DNA of 64,000 bases from Aliivibrio sp. EL58 (GTDB lineage: Bacteria; Pseudomonadota; Gammaproteobacteria; Enterobacterales; Vibrionaceae), in contig NZ_OMPC01000009.1 of the NCBI RefSeq assembly GCF_900312675.1, positions 248,001-312,000 of the forward strand, given 5' to 3'. The notes under the pieces were generated by a model, which was given only the letters and a program-made list of their open reading frames with translations, did no database searches and was not told where the DNA came from. Shown here one piece after another: positions 52,685-61,131 of this stretch (position 1 is the stretch's first letter; each line of letters opens with the position of its first letter). The translations under genes were made by a program, and so were the position numbers.

Positions 52685-54289
52685 TTATAAATATTCATAG
52701 CCAGGTAGTGTTAAAAAGTCCGTTAGTTGATCACTGGTGGTTAGTTGCTCCATCAGTTTTGCAGCTTGGGTAAATTGTCCTGAATCAAAACGCTCAGTTC
52801 CCAATTCATCCTCTATTACTTTTATTTCTTCCAATAACATGGTTCTAAACAAATCAGCCGTTACGGTTTCTCCGTTATCAAGTGATTTCCCATGTTGTAT
52901 CCATTGCCAAATAGACGTTCGTGATATTTCAGCCGTTGCAGCATCTTCCATTAACCCATAAATAGGGACACATCCATTGCCAGTGATCCACGCTTCAATG
53001 TATTGAACCGCGACACGAATGTTATGACGCATTCCCTCTTCTGTTCTTTCACCTTCACAAGGTGCTAATAATTCTTCGGCGGTAATGGGGTTGTCATTTT
53101 CTCGACTGATATCTAGCTGATTGGTTCGATCGCCTAATACCTTGTCGAACTCTGCTCTCGCGGTGTCAGCTAATCCTGGATGAGCAACCCAAGTGCCATC
53201 ATGTCCATTATTGGCTTCCAGTGATTTATCAGTTTGAATTTTATTCAACACCCAATCATTTTTTACCGGATCTTTCGATGGGATAAAGGCGGCCATTCCT
53301 CCCATCGCAAACGCTCCTCTTCGGTGACACGTTCTGATCAGTAATCGTGAATAGGCATTTAAAAACGGTTTTTCCATTGTCACTACTTGGCGATCAGGTA
53401 GCACGCGATCTGGGTGATTTTTTAAGGTTTTAATGTAGCTAAAAATGTAATCCCATCGGCCACAATTCAATCCAACAATATGTTCTTTTAAGCTGTATAA
53501 AATTTCATCCATTTCAAATACAGCAGGCAGCGTCTCTATTAATACTGTTGCTTTAATAGTGCCTTGTTTTAAACCAAACTCACGTTCCGCAAAAGTAAAT
53601 ACATCACTCCACCACGCCGCTTCTTGGTAGGCTTGTAGTTTAGGAAGATAGAAATACGGACCACTGCCTTTTTTTAATGACGTCTGGTAGTTGTGATAGA
53701 AATAAAGCGCGAAATCAAACAAAGCTCCGGGAATAGCAACACCATTAAAAAGCACGTGCTTTTCTGGAAGATGCAAACCTCGAACTCGACAAATCAATAC
53801 CGCTGGATCTTGTTTTAGTTGATATACCTTTTGAGTTTGAGGGTTGGTGTATTGGATCGTGCCATTCATTGCATCTCTAAGGTTAATCTGTCCGTTTAAT
53901 ACCGCTTCCCATGATGGTGCTAGTGAATCTTCAAAATCTGCCATGAATACTTTCACATTGGCATTTAATGCATTAATCACCATTTTTCTGTCCGTAGGCC
54001 CAGTGATCTCAACGCGTCTATCTTGAAGATCACTTGGAATACCTTGAATACTCCACTCAGACTCTCGAATAGATCGCGTCTCTGTCAAAAAGTCAGGTAG
54101 CTCTCCTGCGTCTATTTTTCGCTGTCTAGCTTGACGAGTTTCTAAAAGCTCAGGCACTCGATGCGCAAATTTATCGACAAGATGAGTAAGAAAGCGAACG
54201 GCTCCAGCACTTAATACTTCGTCTACTTGAGGAAGACTAGGTCCAATAATGGATATCTCTTGTTCTTTCGTCGTCATTGTATCTGTCAT
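52685..54289 (-). CDS. aceB: Malate synthase A
   Basis: 534 residues from the ATG at 54289 ([14 protein letters not shown]), E. coli AceB 533. GGAGG lies 8 nt upstream, deciding the start; an earlier in-frame TTG is inside that site. Condenses glyoxylate and acetyl-CoA to malate. Motifs: [49 protein letters not shown]. Transcription probably starts from the long upstream region with a FadR-like site. Confidence 0.97.
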   Translation of the reverse strand: MTDTMTTKEQEISIIGPSLPQVDEVLSAGAVRFLTHLVDKFAHRVPELLETRQARQRKIDAGELPDFLTETRSIRESEWSIQGIPSDLQDRRVEITGPTDRKMVINALNANVKVFMADFEDSLAPSWEAVLNGQINLRDAMNGTIQYTNPQTQKVYQLKQDPAVLICRVRGLHLPEKHVLFNGVAIPGALFDFALYFYHNYQTSLKKGSGPYFYLPKLQAYQEAAWWSDVFTFAEREFGLKQGTIKATVLIETLPAVFEMDEILYSLKEHIVGLNCGRWDYIFSYIKTLKNHPDRVLPDRQVVTMEKPFLNAYSRLLIRTCHRRGAFAMGGMAAFIPSKDPVKNDWVLNKIQTDKSLEANNGHDGTWVAHPGLADTARAEFDKVLGDRTNQLDISRENDNPITAEELLAPCEGERTEEGMRHNIRVAVQYIEAWITGNGCVPIYGLMEDAATAEISRTSIWQWIQHGKSLDNGETVTADLFRTMLLEEIKVIEDELGTERFDSGQFTQAAKLMEQLTTSDQLTDFLTLPGYEYL

Positions 54290-54735
54290 GGTTTGCGCCT
54301 CCGGCAAAATTACATTTGTAACTAAAACACTACGATTTAGTATTCATGTTTCATCCTATTCATCGTTCTTTCTGTTTACGTCTATTACATTCTCGAAAGA
54401 GCGAATGAATTACAACCCCTACCAAAGGCTAATATCACCTTGAATTTTCAATGAGATGTCGACATAAAACAGAAAGTTGAGTTATGAGTAAATGCTCTAT
54501 AAAGATAATTGTCAAAGATTAATTTTTACATTTATTTAACACGGGAAGGTCACTATGATCTGAAAATTACGTTATAAAATTACACAAATTAAACTTGTAA
54601 AATTGAACATGTAAAATTCACAGTTTTAATTTCACAAAGAAAACAGCGGGATAGAATAAAAAAGGGGTGATAAGTAAGCTTGTTTAGAGAGGAATAAAAA
54701 GAAAGTGGCGGTATACAACAAGAAGAAAAGAAATA

Positions 54736-54752
54736 AACTGGTCAGATCTGTT
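54736..54752. promoter_or_regulatory. FadR-like operator upstream of aceBA
   Basis: AACTGGTCAGATCTGTT fits the FadR consensus AGCTGGTCCGAYMTGTT / AACTGGTCNGACNTGTT with at most one or two deviations, better than many functional sites. It lies 447 bp before the aceB ATG and 111 bp after the oxyR stop. Confidence 0.65.
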
Positions 54753-54814
54753 TGATGATAAATATAAAGAAGTGAGAATGCGGTCACTAATTGCTCTATT
54801 ATTCAAAAGTAGAA

Positions 54815-54845
54815 AAGCGCTTATTTAAACAATAAATAAGCGCCT
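54815..54845 (-). terminator. oxyR terminator
   Basis: Minus-strand GCGCTTATTT-ATTGTTT-AAATAAGCGC followed by TTTTCT: perfect 10-bp stem 20 nt after the stop. Confidence 0.85.
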
Positions 54846-54862
54846 TAAATATGAAAATAAAA

Positions 54863-55762
54863 TTATAAAATCTGTTTAACAACGTCTGCCAGCTGGTGAA
54901 AAGCTTGTAAACGAGATGAACTTGGACGCCAAACTAGCCCAATTTCTCGTGACGCTTCTTGACCCGGTGGCTCAACGACAACAAGATTTTGGTTATCCAA
55001 CAAACCGTGCTTAATAGCCATTTGAGGAATAAATGTCGTCCCTAGCCCATTAGCCACCATTTGTACTAAAGTGTGCAAACTAGTTGCAGTAAACGGATTT
55101 ATTTTTTCTTTTTTAGTTAATTTACACGCTGATACCGCATGATCAGTCAAACAATGCTCCTTCTCTAGTAAAAAAACATATTCATCCGGTAGGTCATCAT
55201 AACGAATAGGTGTAGAGATAGAACCCGCCTGATCTTTACTGATCACCATCTTAAACGGATCATTACCAACAACCAGACTGTCCATACCTCCAATATCAAC
55301 AGGCAAGGCAAGAATAAGAACATCTAACTGTCCCTGACGTAAAGCGGCTAATAAATTGGTCGTTGTATCTTCTCTTAGTAACAAGGTCAGTTGTGGGTAG
55401 TTTTTATTGACCTCTTGTACTAAATCACACAATAAAAAAGGCGCAATAGTAGGAATACAGCCAACTCGAAGCTGCCCTTGCATAGCATCGCCTTGGCATA
55501 AAGAGCCGAGTTCGATTAAATCTTGACCTTTGGCTAGCAACTCGCGTCCTTGAGCAACTACTTTCTCTCCTATTGGAGTAAAAACTAATGTTTTTTTATC
55601 ACGCTCGTATAAAGGACAACCAATTAACTCTTCAAGATTTTGTATCCCTTTACTTAAGGTTGACTGGCTAACAAAACATTTTTCTGCTGCATCACCAAAG
55701 TGACGGGTTTCATGTAGGGTAATAAAGTAGTGTAACTGTTTTAATGATGGCCACTTGTTCAT
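54863..55762 (-). CDS. oxyR: Hydrogen peroxide-responsive LysR regulator OxyR
   Basis: 299 residues. N-terminal winged helix (LHYFITLHETRHFGDAAEKCFVSQSTLSK pattern) and LysR effector domain. The two redox cysteines of OxyR are conserved as C204 and C213 in EHCLTDHAVSAC, with the same spacing of nine as C199/C208 in E. coli, within HCLxDxA. Peroxide oxidation to the disulfide activates antioxidant genes. Divergently adjacent to a 2-Cys peroxiredoxin gene, a common target arrangement, which supports the assignment over other LysR types. Confidence 0.88.
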   Translation of the reverse strand: MNKWPSLKQLHYFITLHETRHFGDAAEKCFVSQSTLSKGIQNLEELIGCPLYERDKKTLVFTPIGEKVVAQGRELLAKGQDLIELGSLCQGDAMQGQLRVGCIPTIAPFLLCDLVQEVNKNYPQLTLLLREDTTTNLLAALRQGQLDVLILALPVDIGGMDSLVVGNDPFKMVISKDQAGSISTPIRYDDLPDEYVFLLEKEHCLTDHAVSACKLTKKEKINPFTATSLHTLVQMVANGLGTTFIPQMAIKHGLLDNQNLVVVEPPGQEASREIGLVWRPSSSRLQAFHQLADVVKQIL

Positions 55763-55910
55763 CGCTTTTCTCGATTACATTAATCTATTTAATTCGCTTT
55801 TTTCTATCATACCTTTTGTACTATAGTTTGTCCTGTTGAAACAATTTATTGTTTTCAAAAACAAAGCCAAACACGAAGTTTGGGAAATCTAATTTTTAGG
55901 AGATTCAAAA
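55763..55910. promoter_or_regulatory. oxyR/peroxiredoxin divergent control region
   Basis: CTAT-N15-ATAG (55804-55826) is a candidate binding palindrome though not a standard OxyR match. Nearer the peroxiredoxin gene are two inverted repeats: TTGAAACAAT / ATTGTTTTCAA (55836-55858, one bulge) and CCAAAC-acgaa-GTTTGG (55867-55883). A TAGGAG ribosome site precedes the ATG. Confidence 0.55.
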
Positions 55911-56519
55911 ATGGTACTAGTAGGTCGTCAAGCACCAGACTTTACTGCTGCAGCTGTTCTAGGTAATGGCGAAATCGTTGATAACTTCAACTTCAAAGAA
56001 TTCACTAAAGGTAAGAAAGCGGTAGTATTTTTCTACCCACTAGACTTCACTTTTGTTTGTCCTTCAGAGCTAATCGCTTTTGACAACCGTCTAGCTGATT
56101 TCCAAGCTAAAGGCGCAGAAGTAATCGGTATCTCTATCGATTCACAATTCTCTCACAACGCATGGCGTAACACTGCTATCGAAGATGGCGGTATTGGCCA
56201 AGTTAAGTACCCACTAGTTGCTGACGTTAAGCACGAAATCTGTAAAGCATACGATGTTGAGCACCCAGAAGCTGGCGTTGCTTTCCGTGGTTCTTTCCTA
56301 ATCGATGCTGACGGCCTTGTTCGTCACCAAGTAGTTAACGATCTTCCACTAGGTCGTAACATCGACGAAATGCTACGTATGGTTGACGCACTAAACTTCC
56401 ACGAGAAGAATGGTGAAGTTTGTCCAGCACAATGGGAAGAAGGCAAAGCAGGTATGGACGCATCTCCAAAAGGCGTTGCAGCATTCCTATCTGAACACGC
56501 TGACGACCTAAGCAAGTAA
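55911..56519 (+). CDS. 2-Cys peroxiredoxin (AhpC/Prx1 type)
   Basis: 202 residues. Peroxidatic C50 in FYPLDFTFVCPSE, resolving C171 in GEVCPAQW, and the catalytic Arg in the RGSFLID context. The C-terminus after C171 is about 31 residues, as in typical 2-Cys Prx of the Prx1 branch. Reduces H2O2 and organic peroxides; reductant could be thioredoxin or AhpF (no ahpF adjacent). Codon use looks highly optimised (many GCT, GGT, CTA), suggesting strong expression. Likely OxyR target. Confidence 0.92.
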   Translation: MVLVGRQAPDFTAAAVLGNGEIVDNFNFKEFTKGKKAVVFFYPLDFTFVCPSELIAFDNRLADFQAKGAEVIGISIDSQFSHNAWRNTAIEDGGIGQVKYPLVADVKHEICKAYDVEHPEAGVAFRGSFLIDADGLVRHQVVNDLPLGRNIDEMLRMVDALNFHEKNGEVCPAQWEEGKAGMDASPKGVAAFLSEHADDLSK

Positions 56520-56640
56520 TTGCTGACCTAGGGTATTTACATCAAATACTCGACTGCACCTAAGCTCAACGGTGCATGTGGCTAGAATATTAAAAGCGTA
56601 TAAACGCAGTAGCCTAAAATCAGAAAGTTTGCCTAATACT

Positions 56641-56673
56641 AAAAGCCCTGAAGTTTTCTTCAGGGCTTTTTTC
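56641..56673 (+). terminator. Peroxiredoxin terminator
   Basis: AAAAGCCCTGAAG-TTTT-CTTCAGGGCTTTTTTC, strong stem and U-tract about 120 nt after the stop. Confidence 0.92.
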
Positions 56674-56769
56674 TTTCTTCATAGAGCGTAATTCTGACGC
56701 CTTCTTCACACATCTAAAGATAAATATTCTTTATACTGACTAATTCTCCATTATTTCTATCTACATATC

Positions 56770-57513
56770 ATGTCTATTAAAATTGAAGTCTGTATCGATA
56801 ACTTAGAATCTCTGCATAATGCTATTAATGGTGGCGCAGATCGCATTGAACTCTGCTCTTCACTGGCGTTGGGGGGATTAACACCAAGCTTTGGTTTCAT
56901 GAAAAAAGCAGCGACTATCTCTTCTATTCCTGTTTATGCAATGATCCGTCCTCGCCAAGGAGATTTTCTGTATGACAACGACGATATCTCGGCCATGATT
57001 GAGGATATTCATGCAGCAAAATTAGCCGGCTTACAAGGGGTAGTTTTTGGCGTATTAAAAGCTAATGGCGATATTGATATGCCGCTGTCTGCACGATTAA
57101 TGAAAATCGCTAATGACAATGATTTAGGTGTAACTTTTCACCGCGCTGTTGACCAATGTTCTAATTATAAAAAAGCCATTGAAAACATTGCAGAGCTCGG
57201 TTGTGAGCGCATACTTACCTCTGGTCTGGCAGCGAATGCTTATGATGGTATTGATGTTCTATCTGACATGGTAAAACTAGCAAATGGGCGATTTGAAATA
57301 TTAGCAGGTGCTGGTGTCACCGCTGAAAATGCGAAAGAGATCATTGAAAAGACGGGTATAACTGAGATCCACTTATCCGGAAAATCAACTCGTCCAAGTA
57401 AAATGAAGTTAGTATTAGATGGCGTTAAAATGGGCACTGGAGATTTAGATGATTTTATTGTCCCAGTGACTGACCCTAAAAAAATAGACGCAGTAAGACA
57501 ACAAATTAGTTAA
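56770..57513 (+). CDS. cutC: CutC family protein
   Basis: 247 residues, TIM-barrel CutC family (E. coli CutC 248). Conserved [62 protein letters not shown] and ILAGAGV motifs. Named for copper homeostasis, but the direct copper role in E. coli has been questioned; the enzymatic activity is unknown. Own terminator follows. No copper genes adjacent. Confidence 0.93.
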   Translation: MSIKIEVCIDNLESLHNAINGGADRIELCSSLALGGLTPSFGFMKKAATISSIPVYAMIRPRQGDFLYDNDDISAMIEDIHAAKLAGLQGVVFGVLKANGDIDMPLSARLMKIANDNDLGVTFHRAVDQCSNYKKAIENIAELGCERILTSGLAANAYDGIDVLSDMVKLANGRFEILAGAGVTAENAKEIIEKTGITEIHLSGKSTRPSKMKLVLDGVKMGTGDLDDFIVPVTDPKKIDAVRQQIS

Positions 57514-57532
57514 TACGCTTTACTGTCATGAC

Positions 57533-57564
57533 AAAAATGCCAGAGCTCATCACTCTGGCATTTT
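57533..57564. terminator. Bidirectional terminator after cutC
   Basis: AAAATGCCAGAG-CTCATCA-CTCTGGCATTTT, between convergent cutC and the BOF gene. Confidence 0.9.
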
Positions 57565-57598
57565 CACTATAAATAACGATTTATTATTGAAATGGTTA

Positions 57599-57964
57599 TT
57601 ATTTTGCTAATTGAATAGAATTAACGTCAATCATTGTTTCAGTCCATTCTTTATCAACTTCACCATGAATTACAATTTTAGTTTCAGGTGTTGCTTCAAT
57701 ACCATTCCAATCTTTATGATCGATCTCTATTCTCACTTCACCTGTTTCATCTTTAAATTGGTACTCTTCATTACCTAATGAAGACGTGATGTAACCTGTC
57801 AATGTAACTGCTGCATCATCATCTGAATCTAAAGCAGCTCTAACTGTACTCACTGACACTGAACTAGGGCCAGTAAAGCCACCTTTTACCACTTGAGTAT
57901 TTTGAGCAGCGAAAGCTGTTGAAGATGCGAATACTAATGCGCTTGCTAAGATAATTTTTTTCAT
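57599..57964 (-). CDS. BOF (YgiW/YdeI-type) periplasmic OB-fold stress protein
   Basis: 121 residues: signal peptide (MKKIILASALVFASSTAFA) and a single bacterial OB-fold domain: GFTGPSSVSVSTVRAAL, DDDAAVTLTGYI, YQFKDETGEVRIEID, WNG, and VIHGEVDKEW. Family members bind cationic peptides or other periplasmic ligands and are induced by peroxide, metals or polymyxin. Location between cutC/peroxiredoxin and an outer-membrane barrel fits an envelope stress role, by inference only. Confidence 0.9.
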   Translation of the reverse strand: MKKIILASALVFASSTAFAAQNTQVVKGGFTGPSSVSVSTVRAALDSDDDAAVTLTGYITSSLGNEEYQFKDETGEVRIEIDHKDWNGIEATPETKIVIHGEVDKEWTETMIDVNSIQLAK

Positions 57965-58008
57965 TTTATTGTGCCCTAAATTTATAATTAAATACTGATA
58001 ACGCTATA

Positions 58009-58644
58009 TTAGAAGTAGTAAGCTGAACTCAACATGAACGATGTTGAATTAGCTACGCTATCTGCTTGATAACTTGCTGAAGCCCCTAGCGCTAGGTTTG
58101 GGATCACCATGTATTCAATACCTACGCTTGCAATACCACCGAAGACACTTTCTGATTTTGAGCTTCCCGCAACATAATCTTGTGTATATTCGTGATCAGT
58201 AAAATCATTTTCATATTCAGTATTTGCTGATGAATCAAATTTATATTGAGTATAAGTTAAACCGAAACCCGTTTTTAACTGTAGCTTTTCATTGATGTTA
58301 TAGAAATATACTGGTTTTAAAGTAACTTGAGTTGCATCTAAATCAGCATCCCACTCACGTTCTTTTGTATAACCAACTTTATCTGATTTTAACATTTGAC
58401 TACGGGAATCATCACTCTCAAATGTCTTATAGCCCAACTCTAAGCCAAACTCATTAAAACGATAGCCGACAAAACCACCAAACGCAGAGCTTGAATCATC
58501 AGGTGTTAATGTGACGTTATCTTGTGAAAAAGTAGATGAATAATCATGACTCATGTTTGTGACACCATATTCTAAGCCAACGTATGGAGCAGCAACCGTT
58601 GCTGTAGAAGTTGCAGCCATTAGCAAAAATAAATACTTTTTCAT
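58009..58644 (-). CDS. Outer-membrane beta-barrel protein, AcfA/porin-family type
   Basis: 211 residues: signal peptide (MKKYLFLLMAATSTATVAA), then alternating amphipathic strands (PYVGLEYGVTN, AFGGFVGYRF, FGLELGYKTF, ATQVTLKPVYFYN, LQLKTGFGLTYTQYKF, FGGIASVGIEYM, LALGASASYQ) ending SSAYYF with the terminal Phe needed for BAM insertion. About 8 strands. It resembles AcfA-type accessory colonisation factor barrels as I remember them, but this is not certain. Divergent from the LysR gene at 58777, a likely regulator pair. Confidence 0.78.
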   Translation of the reverse strand: MKKYLFLLMAATSTATVAAPYVGLEYGVTNMSHDYSSTFSQDNVTLTPDDSSSAFGGFVGYRFNEFGLELGYKTFESDDSRSQMLKSDKVGYTKEREWDADLDATQVTLKPVYFYNINEKLQLKTGFGLTYTQYKFDSSANTEYENDFTDHEYTQDYVAGSSKSESVFGGIASVGIEYMVIPNLALGASASYQADSVANSTSFMLSSAYYF

Positions 58645-58776
58645 TATAAATTCAATCCTATAGTCATGGGGTTAAGCTTGGTCTTAATTCGTTATGTAGG
58701 TACTATAGAGGGTAGTTCGTGAAGGAAGCGTGAAGAGTTATTAAATAATTCAGATTTTATAAGGAAATAATTTACC

Positions 58777-59703
58777 ATGGCAAAAGATCTATTCGCCACA
58801 TTAGATTTAAACTTATTGAGAACTTTTTTAATTCTTTCTCAAGAGTTAAATATGCGTAAAGCCTCTGAGCGATTATTTGTTTCTCAGCCAGCAATCAGCC
58901 AAGCGTTACAAAAACTTCGTAACCATTTTGATGATGAGTTATTCATTAAAGTCCGTCATGGCCTGAAACCAACTCCTTTTTCTGAAGAGCTAGCCGAAAA
59001 CATTCAACCCTACCTTGATGGTTTATCTTCTATCTTAAATTCATCTCAAAATTTTGAACCATATAAATTAGAAAAAACACTGACAATAGCCTTAGCACCT
59101 CAAGTATTGAGTTGCCTGTCAGGCTCTCTATTTCACCAAATTCGTGAAGAAGCCCCTAATGTTAACTTGCAGCTAGTTAATTGGTCTGAATCGACTTTTG
59201 ATGATCTTATCAAAGGTAAAATAGATATCGCCGTCAATTACGAATTTAATGCCGTTCAAAAAGAGCTTATTTCGCACAAATTATTGGAAATCAAGGGTTG
59301 CGTTATTGTGCGTCAAGATCACCCAATAACCAAAACACTCGCTACCCCTTATGATTTTGAAGGTTATGAAATCGCTTCTTTAATTATTCCTGGTTGGAAC
59401 AGTAATAAAAGCCTTGCTGCTGATGTTTTAGATGAACTTAATATAGATTATAAAGTGGGTTTTCGTTCTGAATTACCAATGGCATTAATTGATGTTGTCC
59501 AACATACGGATATGTACTTCCCATCCACCTCTCTTTTTCCTACTCATCAATATTCATCACTTAGACGTATAGACCTAATTCTTGGTGATATTGTTTTAAA
59601 TTACCCTATCTATAGCTTTTATCATCAAAGACATAAAAAGAATCCTCTCTACGTTTGGCTCAATAAATTGATTAAAGAACTCCTGCTAAAAAGCGACACT
59701 TAA
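58777..59703 (+). CDS. LysR-family transcriptional regulator (YidZ/NodD-like subgroup)
   Basis: 308 residues: N-terminal winged helix-turn-helix (LDLNLLRTFLILSQELNMRKASERLFVSQPAISQALQ pattern, residues 9-45) and a LysR substrate-binding domain from about 95. The LDLNLL start and GLxPTP motif (residues 69-74) place it in the YidZ/NodD-like group. Effector unknown. Divergent from the outer-membrane barrel gene (132 bp between starts) and upstream of the autotransporter gene; control of these surface genes is inferred from position only. Confidence 0.88.
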   Translation: MAKDLFATLDLNLLRTFLILSQELNMRKASERLFVSQPAISQALQKLRNHFDDELFIKVRHGLKPTPFSEELAENIQPYLDGLSSILNSSQNFEPYKLEKTLTIALAPQVLSCLSGSLFHQIREEAPNVNLQLVNWSESTFDDLIKGKIDIAVNYEFNAVQKELISHKLLEIKGCVIVRQDHPITKTLATPYDFEGYEIASLIIPGWNSNKSLAADVLDELNIDYKVGFRSELPMALIDVVQHTDMYFPSTSLFPTHQYSSLRRIDLILGDIVLNYPIYSFYHQRHKKNPLYVWLNKLIKELLLKSDT

Positions 59704-59886
59704 CTTATCAATAACGCAAAATAAAACAGGTGTGATAAGACTTACTTATAATCAAAATAATTATAGGTGATTAGAAAGTAACCACCAAACTCAATATTAT
59801 TCATTCCATCAAACGGAAACAGATTTATCGGTAAGCAAGGATGCTCATTACTGATCTAACTTATGATTAATATTGAGAGTTATAAA

Positions 59887-60807
59887 ATGAAAAAATCTAT
59901 CTTAGCACTATCCCTAACTGCCATCTTTTCTTCTTCTGTTATGGCTGAAACCATTCAGAACCCAGCAGAGCTTCCAGGAATTGACAACTCTATTCCATCT
60001 GTATCAGACCGACCAAGCCCTGATTTTGGAAACACTCCCAATTGGGGATTAGGCCCTACTCAACCACCAATGGTAACAGAGCCTGAATGGCAAGTTCCTT
60101 CAACACCAGTTGAACGTCCGCTGCCAGATGCTCCTGTAGATCGACCACAACCGACAGACCCAGATTTTGGTATTTCAGTTCCAACTCAACCACCACTTGA
60201 TGACAATACACCAAACCGTCCAACTCCTGACTATGGTGATACACCTCACTGGGGAATTGGTCCAGATAAACCTGTCGATCGTCCAGAACCTGTAGACCCT
60301 GATTTTGGACAAGCGGTTCCTGAGCAACCACCAATGGATAATACTCCAGAAAGACCACAACCTCAGAAACCAACGCAACCGCCAGTTGATGACAATTCAC
60401 CAGAACGTCCTCAACCTCAAGTTCCAGTGCAACCGCCAATGGATGACTCTCCTGAATGGGGGATCCCACACGTCACTGATGGTCAACGCATTACTTCATT
60501 AGAAAATGAATTCAAAGCCATGGCTGAAGAGAATAATCGTCGCTTCAATGAGCAAGACGAAAAGATTGATGGGGTTAGAGCAGGTTTGCATGCTGTAGCC
60601 AATGCTCGTCCATTTGTAACAAGTGGTGAATTTGCTATTGGTGCCGGTGTTGGTTTTTCCGGCTCAAAAGAAGCATTAGCTCTAGGTGGGGCTTACGGTA
60701 TTAATGAACAATTAAGTGTTTCTGGTACCTTCCACTACGAATCATCAGGTAGTTACTCATCATCCGATGTCGCTGGTGGTGTTGGTGTTCAATACAGCTT
60801 CAAATAA
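59887..60807 (+). CDS. Small trimeric autotransporter (YadA-like) with proline-rich repeat passenger
   Basis: 306 residues from the ATG at 59887, which has GAGAG 7 nt upstream. Layout: signal peptide 1-20; Pro/Asp-rich passenger 21-198 built from degenerate repeats (DRPxPDFG..TPNWGLGP at 41-57 and 111-126; DRPQPTDPDFG at 85-95 and 131-141; SPERPQPQ..QPP at 153-167 and 171-184); short coiled coil 201-230 (ITSLENEF ... FNEQDEKIDGV); and a C-terminal YadA-anchor-like four-strand domain 235-306 with the AGLHAVANARPF transition and final VQYSFK. Such proteins trimerise to one 12-strand pore. Passenger function unknown; rigid polyproline stalk or adhesin is inferred. Confidence 0.8.
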   Translation: MKKSILALSLTAIFSSSVMAETIQNPAELPGIDNSIPSVSDRPSPDFGNTPNWGLGPTQPPMVTEPEWQVPSTPVERPLPDAPVDRPQPTDPDFGISVPTQPPLDDNTPNRPTPDYGDTPHWGIGPDKPVDRPEPVDPDFGQAVPEQPPMDNTPERPQPQKPTQPPVDDNSPERPQPQVPVQPPMDDSPEWGIPHVTDGQRITSLENEFKAMAEENNRRFNEQDEKIDGVRAGLHAVANARPFVTSGEFAIGAGVGFSGSKEALALGGAYGINEQLSVSGTFHYESSGSYSSSDVAGGVGVQYSFK

Positions 60808-61131
60808 ATAACTCTCGCCCCGCTAAGGATTGGTAGGGCACTTTTATTTAATGCTTATGCTAAATAAATAATAGAATTCTACTGCAACTCTATTTCTGTC
60901 TTTGACAACTCACCATACCGGTAGTATCGCCTCTGTTCTCCCATGCAGAGGCTTTTTTGTGTATTCCTTACAATTCAAATCCATACCCATTAATAAGCTT
61001 TAGTTATGATTAAGATAAACACTAGTGATTAGTGATGTATGCAAGGATTTCTTACTATAGCTCCATCAAAACAATTAAAGATAAAACAAAGCACGGATGC
61101 TTTTTAAAACTATTATGAGAGAGTATCCATT
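60808..61131. other. Intergenic region after the autotransporter gene
   Basis: 324 bp, AT rich, no credible gene. It contains the terminator at 60929-60958 and the promoter region for the next barrel gene. No other structure seen. Confidence 0.6.
60929..60958 (+). terminator. Terminator after the autotransporter gene
   Basis: GCCTCTG-TTCTCCCATG-CAGAGGC followed by TTTTTTG; about 120 nt after the stop. Confidence 0.85.

Larger units (their letters stand above)
54290..54862 (-). promoter_or_regulatory. Long aceB upstream region with candidate promoter
   Basis: 573 bp without a credible gene. On the minus strand TTGACA (54510-54515) and TTTACT (54487-54492) at 17-bp spacing form a plausible promoter that would give a leader of about 190 nt. 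Also present: a TTACATTTGTAA palindrome (54310-54321), directly repeated GTAAAATT motifs near 54586-54617, and the FadR-like box further upstream. Confidence 0.5.

Noticed and set aside
55804-55826. CTAT-N15-ATAG as a proven OxyR site
   Set aside because: The OxyR consensus is a set of ATAG/CTAT tetramers with 7-nt spacing in the reverse orientation; the match is too loose to claim more than a candidate.
60056-60469. Long minus-strand open frame inside the autotransporter gene
   Set aside because: It is a by-product of the Pro-rich repeats on the plus strand, has low-complexity Val/Leu/Gln content and no ribosome site.
60902-60928. TTGACA/TATCGC as a promoter of a small RNA before the terminator at 60929
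   Set aside because: Transcription would start inside the terminator stem, leaving no meaningful RNA.
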